DNA of 64,000 bases, taken from NCBI RefSeq assembly GCF_001507665.1, contig NZ_CP013910.1:2851501-2915500 (forward strand), read 5' to 3'. The position numbers were made by a program, and so were the translations under genes. This document shows, piece after piece, positions 51,854 to 61,514 of the stretch. How positions within the stretch are numbered: position 1 is the stretch's first letter; the number at the start of each line of letters is the position of its first letter. Below the pieces are notes generated by a model. It saw only the letters and a program-made list of their open reading frames with translations. It was not told where the DNA came from and did no database searches. The stretch is from Deinococcus actinosclerus (lineage in GTDB: Bacteria; Deinococcota; Deinococci; Deinococcales; Deinococcaceae).

Positions 51854-53098
51854 TCAGGCTGCGTCAGCGGGAGCCTCGTCCAGGCCGCGCAGCGCCCAGC
51901 GCAGGCCCAGGGCGGTCAGCACGCCGATGGCCGCCAGGGTGACCCACGGCAGCGCCGGGAAGCCCAGCTGCGCGCCCGTGTCCACCAGCGCGCCGCCCAG
52001 GACGCTGCCCACCGCGCCGCCCACACCCAGGCTGATGGCGGAAAAGCCGAAGTAACTGCCGATCAATGCGGGCGGCGCGAAGCGGGCGGTCAGGGTCTGC
52101 TGGGTGGGGTACACGGTCATGGTGCCCAGCGAGTACAGCGCCACGCACGCCAGCAGCGCCGGGAAGGTGGTCGCGACGCTCATCAGGCCCAGGCTCAGGC
52201 CCACCAGGGCCACCGCCACCACCAGCGCCGTGCGGGTCGGCAGGTACCGTTCCACGGCGCGCAGCAGCGGGTACTGGAGGATCACGGCCATCCCGGCGGA
52301 CAGGCCGTACAGCGGGCCGGTCGCGCCGGTCCCGGCCAGCGCGATGGCCTTCAGGGTGACCGCCACGTTGATCTGCGTGCTCAGGATGAAGTACCCGATC
52401 AGGACCAGCGTGAAGCGCCGGAAACGCGTATCGAGCGCCGCCACCCGCAGCCCGTCCAGGCTGCGGCCCGCGCCGCGCTGGGGGCGCAGGTGCGGGAGCG
52501 TCACCGCCAGCACCAGCGCCGCCAAGAGGTACACGCTGGCCGCCGCCAGCGCCGCCGAACGGAACCCCAGGCCCAGCAGCGCCGCGCCGATCAGCGGCCC
52601 CGTCACCATCCCGGCGTTCCCGGACAGGCTGGTCAGGCTGAACATCCGCGTGCGGTGTTCCTCACGCGTGACCTGCGTGATCGCGGCGCTCTTGGGCGCG
52701 TCGAACAGCCCGCCGCCCACCCCGGCCAGCACCGCCGCCGCGAGCAGCACGCCCAGCGAGTCCGCGAAGCCCATCCACGCGAAGCCCGCCGTGCGCAGCA
52801 GGCACCCCGCCAGGATGAGCGGTTTCGGCCCCAGCCGGTCCGACCACGCCCCGCCGAACACCGTCAGGCCCTGCTGCGTCAGCTGCCGCAGGCCCAGCAC
52901 CAGCCCCACGCTCGCGGCACTCCAGCCCAGCCCGCCCCCCGCCGCAGGCCCACTGAAGTGCACGGTGACCAGCGGAATCACCGCGAAGAACCCGCCCCAC
53001 ATCAGGAAGTTCGACGCGATCAGTCCCGCCTGCGCCGCCGACACCCGGAACGGCGCGGGCGGCGGCGCAGACGGAATCACGGACACGGGCGCACTCAC
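51854..53098 (-). CDS. MFS transporter
   Basis: The 414-aa protein has 12 hydrophobic helices and the loop-2 motif G-A-W-S-D-R-L-G-P-K-P, typical of drug or metabolite exporters such as MdtH-like proteins. GTG 53098 follows TAGCCT (53106-53111) by 7 nt. It diverges from the MBL-fold gene. Confidence 0.88.
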   Translation of the reverse strand: MSAPVSVIPSAPPPAPFRVSAAQAGLIASNFLMWGGFFAVIPLVTVHFSGPAAGGGLGWSAASVGLVLGLRQLTQQGLTVFGGAWSDRLGPKPLILAGCLLRTAGFAWMGFADSLGVLLAAAVLAGVGGGLFDAPKSAAITQVTREEHRTRMFSLTSLSGNAGMVTGPLIGAALLGLGFRSAALAAASVYLLAALVLAVTLPHLRPQRGAGRSLDGLRVAALDTRFRRFTLVLIGYFILSTQINVAVTLKAIALAGTGATGPLYGLSAGMAVILQYPLLRAVERYLPTRTALVVAVALVGLSLGLMSVATTFPALLACVALYSLGTMTVYPTQQTLTARFAPPALIGSYFGFSAISLGVGGAVGSVLGGALVDTGAQLGFPALPWVTLAAIGVLTALGLRWALRGLDEAPADAA

Positions 53099-53148
53099 GC
53101 CGCGCAGGCTACACCCGGCCCGCGCGCACCGGGGGTACGCTGTCCCGC

Positions 53149-54051
53149 ATGAGCAGCCTGTCTCCCCTGGCCCCCGGTGTTCACTTCCTGCCGGGCGCGG
53201 TGAATTCGCTGGTGCTGGAGGACGGGCGGGGTGGGGCGCTGCTGGTGGATACCGGGCTGGACGACGGGCACGCCCGGAAACTGCTGCGCGGCCTGACCGA
53301 GCTGAACCTGACGCCGACCGGGATCCTGAACACGCACAGTCACGCGGACCATCACGGGGGGAACGCGTTCATCCTGAAGAAATTTCCGGAGATGAAGGTG
53401 TTCGCGCCGCCGCTGGAGGATGCGATCATCACGCACCCGATCCTCGAACCCATCGGGCTGTTCGGCGCGCGGCCCCCGAAGGAGTTGCAGTCGAAGTTCC
53501 TGCTCGCGCCGCCCAGTCCGGCGCGGCTGGCCCCCGAGCCGGGGCTGACCCGGATCGGCGGGGTGAGCCTGGAACTGATCGAGGTGGCGGGGCACGCGAG
53601 CCTGATGTACGCGGTGCGGGTGGGCGGCGCACTGTACGCGGCGGACGCGCTGTTCGGGCCGGGGGCGCTGGCGAAGCATCCGCTGGTGTTCTGCCAGGAT
53701 TCGGCGCTTCAGAAGGAGGCGGCGGCGCGGCTGGGTGAACTGGAGGGCGTGGAGGTGACCCTGCCGGGGCACGGTGACCCGACCGGGGACCTGCCGGGGC
53801 TGGTCGCCGCGAACCTGGCGGCGCTGGAGCGCGTGACGGACGCGGTGCGCGCGGCGGTGCGCGTAGGTGAGGCGGGGGTGGATGACCTGCTGGCCCGCGT
53901 GTGCGACGCGCTGGGCGTGCAGATGACGAACGCGGGCGCGGTGGTGCTGAACCGCGCGGTGGTCAGCGCCCACCTGACCGAGCTGCTCGAACGGGGCGAG
54001 GTGGGCCTGCGGGTCGCGGGGAACCGGCTGGTGTTCTTCCCGGAAGCGTAA
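53149..54051 (+). CDS. Metallo-beta-lactamase-fold hydrolase
   Basis: The 300-aa protein has T-H-S-H-A-D-H-H-G-G (HxHxDH zinc motif), a third histidine in V-A-G-H-A-S and the metal-bridging Asp in A-A-D-A-L-F. A C-terminal helical extension (residues 215-295) resembles a winged-helix end. It is probably a glyoxalase-II-like or thioester hydrolase with unknown substrate. TACGCT (53136-53141) is 7 nt from the ATG. Confidence 0.88.
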   Translation: MSSLSPLAPGVHFLPGAVNSLVLEDGRGGALLVDTGLDDGHARKLLRGLTELNLTPTGILNTHSHADHHGGNAFILKKFPEMKVFAPPLEDAIITHPILEPIGLFGARPPKELQSKFLLAPPSPARLAPEPGLTRIGGVSLELIEVAGHASLMYAVRVGGALYAADALFGPGALAKHPLVFCQDSALQKEAAARLGELEGVEVTLPGHGDPTGDLPGLVAANLAALERVTDAVRAAVRVGEAGVDDLLARVCDALGVQMTNAGAVVLNRAVVSAHLTELLERGEVGLRVAGNRLVFFPEA

Positions 54052-54087
54052 AGGTTTCCCGTATGGGCGGGCGTGGGGGCGCGGGGG

Positions 54088-54093
54088 TACGGT
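54088..54093 (+). promoter_or_regulatory. -10 box of dps, leaderless type
   Basis: TACGGT lies 6 nt before the dps ATG. No clear -35 is seen. Confidence 0.55.
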
Positions 54094-54099
54094 GACCGC

Positions 54100-54717
54100 A
54101 TGACCAAGAAGAGCAAGGCCGCCCCGAAGAAAGCTGACACCAAGGCCACGAGTGACGGCAAGGCCTCGACCGGCAAGGCCAGCGGCGCCGCGAAGGCCGA
54201 CGCGGCGCACCTGAGCACCACGAACAACGCGCTCGTGGACCACGCCTACCTGTCCGAATCCGAGTTCGGGACGGTCGCGGAGACGTTGCAGCGCAACCTC
54301 GCCACGACGATCAGCCTGTACCTGAAGTTCAAGAAGTACCACTGGGACATCCGTGGCCGCTTCTTCCGCGACCTGCACCTCGCGTACGACGAGTTCATCG
54401 AGGAGATCTTCCCCGGTATCGACGAGCAGGCCGAGCGGCTGGTCGCGCTGGGCGGCAGTCCCATTGCCGCGCCGAGCGACATCGAACGATTCAGCACCGT
54501 GAAGGTCCCCACCGAGACCGTGCGTGACGCCCGCACGCAGGTGGCGGATCTGGTGGCCGACCTGACCCGCGTCGGCAAGGGCTACCGGGACGACAGCCAG
54601 ACGGTGGACGACGCGAACGATCCCGCGACCGCCGACATGTACAACGGGTACGCGGCGACCATCGACAAGATCCGCTGGATGCTCCAGGCGATCATGGACG
54701 ACGACCGGATGAACTGA
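54100..54717 (+). CDS. dps: DNA protection during starvation protein Dps-1
   Basis: Dps forms a dodecameric iron-storing, DNA-binding shell that limits Fenton damage. The 205-aa protein has a Lys/Ala/Ser tail (1-33), then D34-x2-H37, H48 and E53, matching the spacing I recall for the N-terminal metal site of D. radiodurans Dps-1. The ferritin-like bundle (K-K-Y-H-W-D-I-R-G, D-E-F-I-E-E-I-F-P-G-I-D-E-Q-A) carries the ferroxidase residues. The start is leaderless and a terminator follows at 54757. Confidence 0.95.
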   Translation: MTKKSKAAPKKADTKATSDGKASTGKASGAAKADAAHLSTTNNALVDHAYLSESEFGTVAETLQRNLATTISLYLKFKKYHWDIRGRFFRDLHLAYDEFIEEIFPGIDEQAERLVALGGSPIAAPSDIERFSTVKVPTETVRDARTQVADLVADLTRVGKGYRDDSQTVDDANDPATADMYNGYAATIDKIRWMLQAIMDDDRMN

Positions 54718-54756
54718 CGCCCGCCCGTCAGGGCCGAGCGAAGCGAGAGAGGCGCG

Positions 54757-54785
54757 AGGCCGCCGGGCCGTCCCGGTGGCCTTTT
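54757..54785 (+). terminator. Rho-independent terminator after dps
   Basis: AGGCCGCCGGG pairs with CCCGGTGGCCT (one G-U) around CCGT and is followed by TTTT. It lies 18 nt before the DUF4385 start. Confidence 0.8.
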
Positions 54786-54802
54786 CGTCCTCAGGAGGAC
54801 CG

Positions 54803-55294
54803 GTGCCGAAATTCGATTACTCCCTGAATTACGCGGAACTGGACCTGCGCGCGCGTCCGGAGCTGTACCGGGTGGGCGTGGGGGAGCAGGGCGTTCTGCT
54901 GGTGCAGCCGTACAAGTCCGAGATCCTGCCGCACTGGCGCTTCGCGACGCCGGAGGTGGCCCGCGAGAGCAGCGAGGCGATCTACGGGATGTTCCTGGCG
55001 TACCTGGGGGCGGGGGATTTCGTGGGAGCGGACATGGCCCGGAAGTTCCTGCAGATGGGCTTCACGCGCGCGCGGCGGTACGCGAATCACCGGGGCGGCA
55101 AGAAGTACGAGGGGCCGGTCCCGGAGGACAAGAAGGGCCAGAGTGGCGCGCATGGCCGTCCCGAGCGGCCCCGTGATCCGGAGGACCCGGTGAAGGCCGA
55201 GTCGGCGCATATTTTCAAGGCGAAGTGGGAGGAGGCGGAGGCGAACGTGAAGTACGCCCGCCTGAAGCGGGAGCATAAGGCGCGCTTCGGGTAG
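54803..55294 (+). CDS. DUF4385 family protein
   Basis: The 163-aa protein matches DUF4385: F-D-Y-S-L-N-Y-A-E-L-D-L-R-x-R-P-E-L-Y, P-Y-K-S-E-I-L-P-H-W-R-F, and F-V-G-A-D-M-A-R-K-F-L-Q-M-G-F-T-R-A-R-R-Y-A-N-H. The function is unknown. GTG 54803 is preceded by AGGAGG. It sits directly behind the dps terminator. Confidence 0.88.
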   Translation: MPKFDYSLNYAELDLRARPELYRVGVGEQGVLLVQPYKSEILPHWRFATPEVARESSEAIYGMFLAYLGAGDFVGADMARKFLQMGFTRARRYANHRGGKKYEGPVPEDKKGQSGAHGRPERPRDPEDPVKAESAHIFKAKWEEAEANVKYARLKREHKARFG

Positions 55295-55327
55295 CGCACA
55301 TCGGGTCGCAGAGTCCAGCAGCAGCGT

Positions 55328-55894
55328 TCAGCGGGTGCCGGGCAGGTCGGCGGGCGTGTTCACGTTGCGCAGCAGGGCCGGGTCCAGCCCGGACACGTGG
55401 CGGACCTGCTCAGCCGGTACGGCGAAGCGCAGGCGGCGTTCGCCCGCGTCGAGTAGCCCGGTGACGTGGGCGCGCAGGCTGGTGTGGTACAGCGCGGCGA
55501 GCGGCTGGGGGCGCCTCAACCCGTCGAGGGCCTGCACGCCGAGCACGCCGGGCGCGCGGGCGGCGAGCAGCGTCTCCCAGTACGCGCGGGTCAGGCAGGG
55601 CAGGTCCACGCCGGTGAAGGCCACCCAGCCGTCCGGGGCGGCGTGCAGCGCGGCCTCCAGCGCGGCCAGGGGGCCCTCGCCGGGGCGGGTGTCGGGCGTG
55701 ACGCGCCAGCCGGGCACCTGATACCGCCCTTCCGGGGCGATGATCAGGCGTCCGGCGGCGGTCTCCAGGGGCGCGCAGGCGCACGCCAGCAGCGTGCGGC
55801 CCTGCCACGTCACGAGGGCCTTGTCGCTCCCGAAGCGGCTGGAGCGGCCCCCGGCGGTGACGACGCCGGTCACGTCGGCCCAGGCGTCGGTCAT
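55328..55894 (-). CDS. mobA: Molybdenum cofactor guanylyltransferase
   Basis: MobA attaches GMP to molybdopterin. The 188-aa protein has the nucleotide loop T-A-G-G-R-S-S-R-F-G-S-D-K-A-L, the metal site V-D-L-P-C-L, and the family end V-N-T-P-A-D-L. It overlaps the upstream aldehyde dehydrogenase (ATGA). No other molybdopterin gene is nearby. Confidence 0.93.
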   Translation of the reverse strand: MTDAWADVTGVVTAGGRSSRFGSDKALVTWQGRTLLACACAPLETAAGRLIIAPEGRYQVPGWRVTPDTRPGEGPLAALEAALHAAPDGWVAFTGVDLPCLTRAYWETLLAARAPGVLGVQALDGLRRPQPLAALYHTSLRAHVTGLLDAGERRLRFAVPAEQVRHVSGLDPALLRNVNTPADLPGTR

Positions 55895-57336
55895 TCGCGC
55901 GGGCCGCTCTGGCGTTCAAGCAGGCGCAGCGCCCACGCGACCAGGCGGGGACCGGGGCGGCCGTAGGGGGGGTACAGGAAGCGGACGGGGCTGCGGGCGG
56001 GTTCGGTCAGGACGGCGCGTTCGTGGCTGAAGGCGCGGAAGCCGTGCTCGCCGTGGTAGCTGCCCATGCCGCTGGGGCCGACGCCGCCGAAGGGCAGGTG
56101 CGGGTTGCTGAGGTGCACGACGGTGCCGTTCACGACCATGCCGCCGCTGGTGGTCTCCTGCTGCACGCGGCGGGTCACGGCGTCGTCGCCGCTGAACAGG
56201 TACAGGGCCAGGGGAGCGTCCAGGCGGCGAATCAGGTTCAGGGCGTCGTCCAGCGAGCGGTAGGTCAGGACCGGGAGGACCGGGCCGAACAGTTCCTCCT
56301 GCATCAGCGGCATGTCGGGCGTCACGTCGGTCACGACGGTCGGTGAGATGAAGCGCTCGGCGGGGCTGAACTCGCCGCCCAGCACGATGCGCGCGCCCAT
56401 CTGCACACTCTGGCGGGTCAGGGTGTGCAGCCGCTCGACGCTGGCGGCGTCCACCAGGCGGCCGTAGTCGGGGCCGGCCCGCAGCCACGCGCGGTCGCCG
56501 TAGCGGCGGGCGATGACCTCGTCCAGGCGCAGGATCAGCGCGTCCCGCTGCGCCTCGGGCACCAGGGCGTAGTCCGGGGCCACGCAGGTCTGCCCGGCGT
56601 TGAGCAGCTTGCCCCACGCGATCCGTTCGGCGCTCAGGTCGAGGTCGGCGCTGCGGTCGATCAGGGCGGGACTCTTGCCGCCCAGTTCGAGCGTGACGCT
56701 GGTCAGGTTGGCGCTCGCGGCGCGCATGACGTACTTCCCGACGGCGGTGCTGCCCGTGAAGAAGATGTGGTCGAAGGGCAGTTCGGTCAGGGCGCGCGCG
56801 GTGTCCGCGTCACCCTCGACAACCGCGACCAGCGCCGGGTCGAAGGTGGCCTCCAGCAGCTCGCGCAGCGCGCGGGCCACGTTCGGGGCCTTCTCGCTGG
56901 GTTTCAGGATGACGGTGTTCCCGGCCGCGAGGCTGGCGACCAGCGGCGCCAGGGCGAGGTTCACGGGGTAGTTCCAGGGGCTGAGGACCAGCGTGACGCC
57001 GCGCGCCTGCGGCTGGATCTCGCTGCGCGCACCCGCCAGCACCACGGGGGTGTCCACGCGGCGGGGGGCCATCCAGCGCGGCAGGCGGCGGATGGCGTGC
57101 TGGATCTCCTCCAGGACAGGGTGCAGTTCGGTGACCTCGGCCTCGGCGCGGCTCTTGCCCAGGTCGGCGCGCAGCGCGTCGGCCAGCTGCGCGCGGCGGG
57201 CCCTGACCGCGTCGTGCAGGCGGCGCAGGATCGCCTGCCGCTGCGCCGGGGTGCTCTGCGCGGCCGTCCAGCGGTGCGCGCGCTGACGCTTGAACAGCGC
57301 CTGGAGGTCGGTGGGGAGCGGCTGGGTCTGCGTCAT
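55891..57336 (-). CDS. Aldehyde dehydrogenase, class 3 type
   Basis: The 481-aa NAD(P)-dependent enzyme oxidises aldehydes to acids. The catalytic Cys lies in N-A-G-Q-T-C-V-A-P-D-Y, the base Glu in L-E-L-G-G-K-S-P, and F-F-T-G-S-T-A-V-G is the cofactor loop. The C terminus (R-F-L-Y-P-P-Y, then L-V-A-W-A-L-R-L-L) resembles fatty-aldehyde or coniferyl-aldehyde dehydrogenases. ATG 57336 follows GAGGTG; the upstream frame is not part of the family. Confidence 0.93.
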   Translation of the reverse strand: MTQTQPLPTDLQALFKRQRAHRWTAAQSTPAQRQAILRRLHDAVRARRAQLADALRADLGKSRAEAEVTELHPVLEEIQHAIRRLPRWMAPRRVDTPVVLAGARSEIQPQARGVTLVLSPWNYPVNLALAPLVASLAAGNTVILKPSEKAPNVARALRELLEATFDPALVAVVEGDADTARALTELPFDHIFFTGSTAVGKYVMRAASANLTSVTLELGGKSPALIDRSADLDLSAERIAWGKLLNAGQTCVAPDYALVPEAQRDALILRLDEVIARRYGDRAWLRAGPDYGRLVDAASVERLHTLTRQSVQMGARIVLGGEFSPAERFISPTVVTDVTPDMPLMQEELFGPVLPVLTYRSLDDALNLIRRLDAPLALYLFSGDDAVTRRVQQETTSGGMVVNGTVVHLSNPHLPFGGVGPSGMGSYHGEHGFRAFSHERAVLTEPARSPVRFLYPPYGRPGPRLVAWALRLLERQSGPRE

Positions 57337-57388
57337 GGTCGCACCTCGCGAACTGGGAACGGGCCGGAAACCGGGATGGGTTGAACCC

Positions 57389-57394
57389 AGTATA
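57389..57394 (-). promoter_or_regulatory. -10 box for aldehyde dehydrogenase-mobA
   Basis: TATACT on the minus strand, giving a leader of about 45 nt with a Shine-Dalgarno. The -35 is not clear. Confidence 0.5.
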
Positions 57395-57527
57395 AGTCTG
57401 CACTCACCCTTCAGCCGACCTTCAGGCACCCGTCACAAAGGGATCAACCTGACACTCTGCGCGGCCCGCTCAGGCACAGACTGCCCGAGTTCACCGCTGT
57501 TCAATTCATTCCACCGGAGGTCACCCC

Positions 57528-57965
57528 ATGAAGAAGACCCTGCTCGTGTCCGCCCTGTCCCTCGCCCTGGGTTCCTGCGCCATGATGTACGCCCCCATGT
57601 CCTACACCCTGGCCAAGCAGCCGGCAGGCGGCGCGCTGAACTCCAGCGGCAACGTCACCGTCAAGCGTGACGGCATGACCGTCATGACGAACGCCATGGT
57701 CAGCGGCCTGGCCCCGAACACCTACTACGTTGCGCACTACCACGTGCAGGGCACCGCCAGCACCGATCCGTGCAGCAGCGGCGGCGCGCCCATCATGAGC
57801 AGCATGATCGTCGGCCAGAGTGACGCCATGGGCATGCTGACCCTCTCGGGCAGCGTGGCCGCCGCCGACGTCATGAACGCCACGTACTTCAACATCCACA
57901 CCGCCAAGGACGCCAGCGGCGCCCCGGCCGACGCCGGCGTGACCTGCACCAGCGTCAAGATGTAA
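57528..57965 (+). CDS. CHRD/SOD-like lipoprotein
   Basis: The 145-aa protein has a lipoprotein signal (L-A-L-G-S-C) and a body with H-Y-H-V-Q-G and F-N-I-H-T, strands typical of CHRD or Cu/Zn-SOD-like folds. Only some of the metal-binding histidines of true Cu/Zn SOD are visible, so SOD activity is uncertain. ATG 57528 has Shine-Dalgarno GGAGG. Confidence 0.75.
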   Translation: MKKTLLVSALSLALGSCAMMYAPMSYTLAKQPAGGALNSSGNVTVKRDGMTVMTNAMVSGLAPNTYYVAHYHVQGTASTDPCSSGGAPIMSSMIVGQSDAMGMLTLSGSVAAADVMNATYFNIHTAKDASGAPADAGVTCTSVKM

Positions 57966-57976
57966 CAGCAGCGGAT

Positions 57977-58025
57977 GGCAGATAGCACCTGGCGGAGGCC
58001 CGGTCACGGCACCTCCGCCAGCTGC
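57977..58025. terminator. Long inverted repeat between convergent genes
   Basis: GGCAG...TGGCGGAGG (to 57998) pairs with CCTCCGCCA...CTGCC (from 58012). A short CTTTC follows on the plus strand. Confidence 0.55.
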
Positions 58026-58044
58026 CTTTCGCCATTTGCCTCTC

Positions 58045-59196
58045 CTACAGTCCCAGCATCGCGCGGTAACTGCCGATCAGCGAGGCGCCCCACAGCAGGG
58101 CCACCACGGCGCCCAGCGCGAGGAACGGCCCGAACTTCACGCGGTTCTCGCTGCGCAGGGCGAGCTGCGCCACCCCGAAGATCGCCCCGGCGAACACCGC
58201 GACGACCAGCGCCAGCAGCAGCCGCTCCCAGCCCAGGAACGCGCCGATCACGGCGGCCAGTTTCACGTCCCCGAAACCCATCGCGCTGGCGTCCACCTGC
58301 GTGTCGTCCGCCGCGCCGTCGTCCTCGCGGTGGCGGCGCCAGTGGAGCCACCAGTACACGCCGCAGGCGAGCGACACCGCCCCGGCGGCCGCAAGTGCGC
58401 CCTGCACCATCAGGATCATGCCGGGGCCGTACCCGGCGCTACCCAGCATCACGCTGACGAGCAGGCCGCCCAGCGTGAGCAGTTCCGGCATGCGGATCAC
58501 GCGGCGGGCGGCGACGTTCACCAGGGCGGACAGCAGGCCCACGCCCGCCCCCCACCACGGCCCCAGCCACGCGCCGGCCAGCAGCGCGAGGCTGATCTGC
58601 TGGTACCCGATGGGGAACTCCGGGAAGGCCCGCTCGCGGAAGCGGCGCAGCACCCACGACCCGAACTGGTTGATCGCCACGACCACCCCGGCCCCCAGCA
58701 GCGCCCCCTGCACCGCGCCCGCAAGGTCCGGAAGGCCCTCCACGCCCGCCCGCCCGTTCAGGAGGCCGAACAGCACGCCCAGCGCCACGCCGGGCAGGGT
58801 CAGTTCGTCGGGGATGGTGTAGGTGTCCAGGTCGATGGCGCTGCCGACGAGCAGGATCGTGAACAGCACCATCAGGCCCAGCGCGCCCCAGCCGACCGTC
58901 AGCGGCGGAAACAGCGCCGCGATGGCCGCGTACCCGATCCCGGTCAGGAGTTCCACCACCGGGTAGCGAGCCTTGATGGGGGCCCTGCAGTAGCGGCACT
59001 TCCCGCCCAGGCTCAGCCAGGAGAACACGGGCACGAGATCGGTGACGCCCAGGCGGTGGTCGCAGTTCGGGCAGTGGCTGGGCGGGAACGCGATGTTCTC
59101 CCCGCGCGGCAGCCGCCAGATGAGCACATTCGAGAACGAACCCACCAGCAGGCCCAGCAGCCCGGCGAAGATCACGAGAAGGACGTCAGGGGTCAC
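58045..59196 (-). CDS. pilD: Type 4 prepilin peptidase / N-methyltransferase
   Basis: This inner-membrane aspartyl protease cleaves and methylates pilins. The 383-aa protein has the zinc cysteines C-P-N-C and C-R-Y-C, the catalytic Asp in A-I-D-L-D-T-Y-T-I-P-D, and M-G-F-G-D-V-K. It is longer than most PilD proteins because of an insertion before the GxGD. GTG 59196 follows TACACT (59203-59208) by 6 nt; upstream ATGs would include the box. Confidence 0.95.
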   Translation of the reverse strand: MTPDVLLVIFAGLLGLLVGSFSNVLIWRLPRGENIAFPPSHCPNCDHRLGVTDLVPVFSWLSLGGKCRYCRAPIKARYPVVELLTGIGYAAIAALFPPLTVGWGALGLMVLFTILLVGSAIDLDTYTIPDELTLPGVALGVLFGLLNGRAGVEGLPDLAGAVQGALLGAGVVVAINQFGSWVLRRFRERAFPEFPIGYQQISLALLAGAWLGPWWGAGVGLLSALVNVAARRVIRMPELLTLGGLLVSVMLGSAGYGPGMILMVQGALAAAGAVSLACGVYWWLHWRRHREDDGAADDTQVDASAMGFGDVKLAAVIGAFLGWERLLLALVVAVFAGAIFGVAQLALRSENRVKFGPFLALGAVVALLWGASLIGSYRAMLGL

Positions 59197-59274
59197 CCTG
59201 GCAGTGTAGGGAACATTCATCACACGCGTCTTGCGTGCCCGCCCCGGCAGACCAGCCCGCCACCGGCCGCGCGG

Positions 59275-59784
59275 TCACACCCCCAGCGTGTGCAGCGCGT
59301 CCAGCCACGCGCGCAGCGGCAGCGGCACCCACGTCACCCCGTCCGGCAGGGGGGCAGGGGCGTGCGGGAGGTCCAGGCGGGCGATCTCGGCCTCCAGGGC
59401 GCGCAGGGCGGCCTCGACATCCACGTAGCCCTTCTCGCCCGGCGAGATCAGGGAGGTGCGGAGCGCGGCCCCGGCCCGTTCCAGATCGGCCCAGTTCAGG
59501 CGGTACACGTCCTCGTAGATGAACGACACCTGCGGCTGGCCCGGCACGTCGGCGGTGAAGCGCACCGGGGGCCGGCAGTCACCGTCGGTGATGCCGATGC
59601 GGGCGCCGCACCTGGAGCACGTGAAGCTGCCCACGTACCCGTAGCGGCTCCCCACGTAGCGCAGCGCCTCGGGCGGCGTGAAGCCGCAGTTCGGGCAGAC
59701 CGTGAAGATCGGCGCGTCCAGCAGCCACGTACTCGGCTGCCGCCCCGTGCGGTTGCCGGGTCGATTGAAGTGCAGTCGGATCAC
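59275..59784 (-). CDS. Zinc-ribbon-like hypothetical protein
   Basis: The 169-aa protein has two cysteine pairs (C-P-N-C-G-F and C-S-R-C-G-A), a likely zinc ribbon, followed by a helical part. The function is unknown. I chose GTG 59784, 6 nt after GAGACT; an ATG at 59802 is an alternative. Confidence 0.7.
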   Translation of the reverse strand: MIRLHFNRPGNRTGRQPSTWLLDAPIFTVCPNCGFTPPEALRYVGSRYGYVGSFTCSRCGARIGITDGDCRPPVRFTADVPGQPQVSFIYEDVYRLNWADLERAGAALRTSLISPGEKGYVDVEAALRALEAEIARLDLPHAPAPLPDGVTWVPLPLRAWLDALHTLGV

Positions 59785-59915
59785 CCCCGCAGTCTCCCCC
59801 ATCCCGACGTGAGCTGAAGCCCGGAAACGGTGAAGGGGCAGGCCACCTGAGCAGCCCACCCCCTTCTATCCGCCCGGTGGAGGGCCACCGGACAGCCCGG
59901 CCACCGGAGTTCAGT

Positions 59916-61406
<1,491 letters not shown>

Positions 61407-61514
61407 GCTCACTCCTCGCCACGCCACACCCGCTCGGGCGGGGGCACAGCACTTCAGCCCGCCACTCTACCGTGACGGGCCGCAGGGGGTTGGAACTGGA
61501 TTACAAGCGGACGG

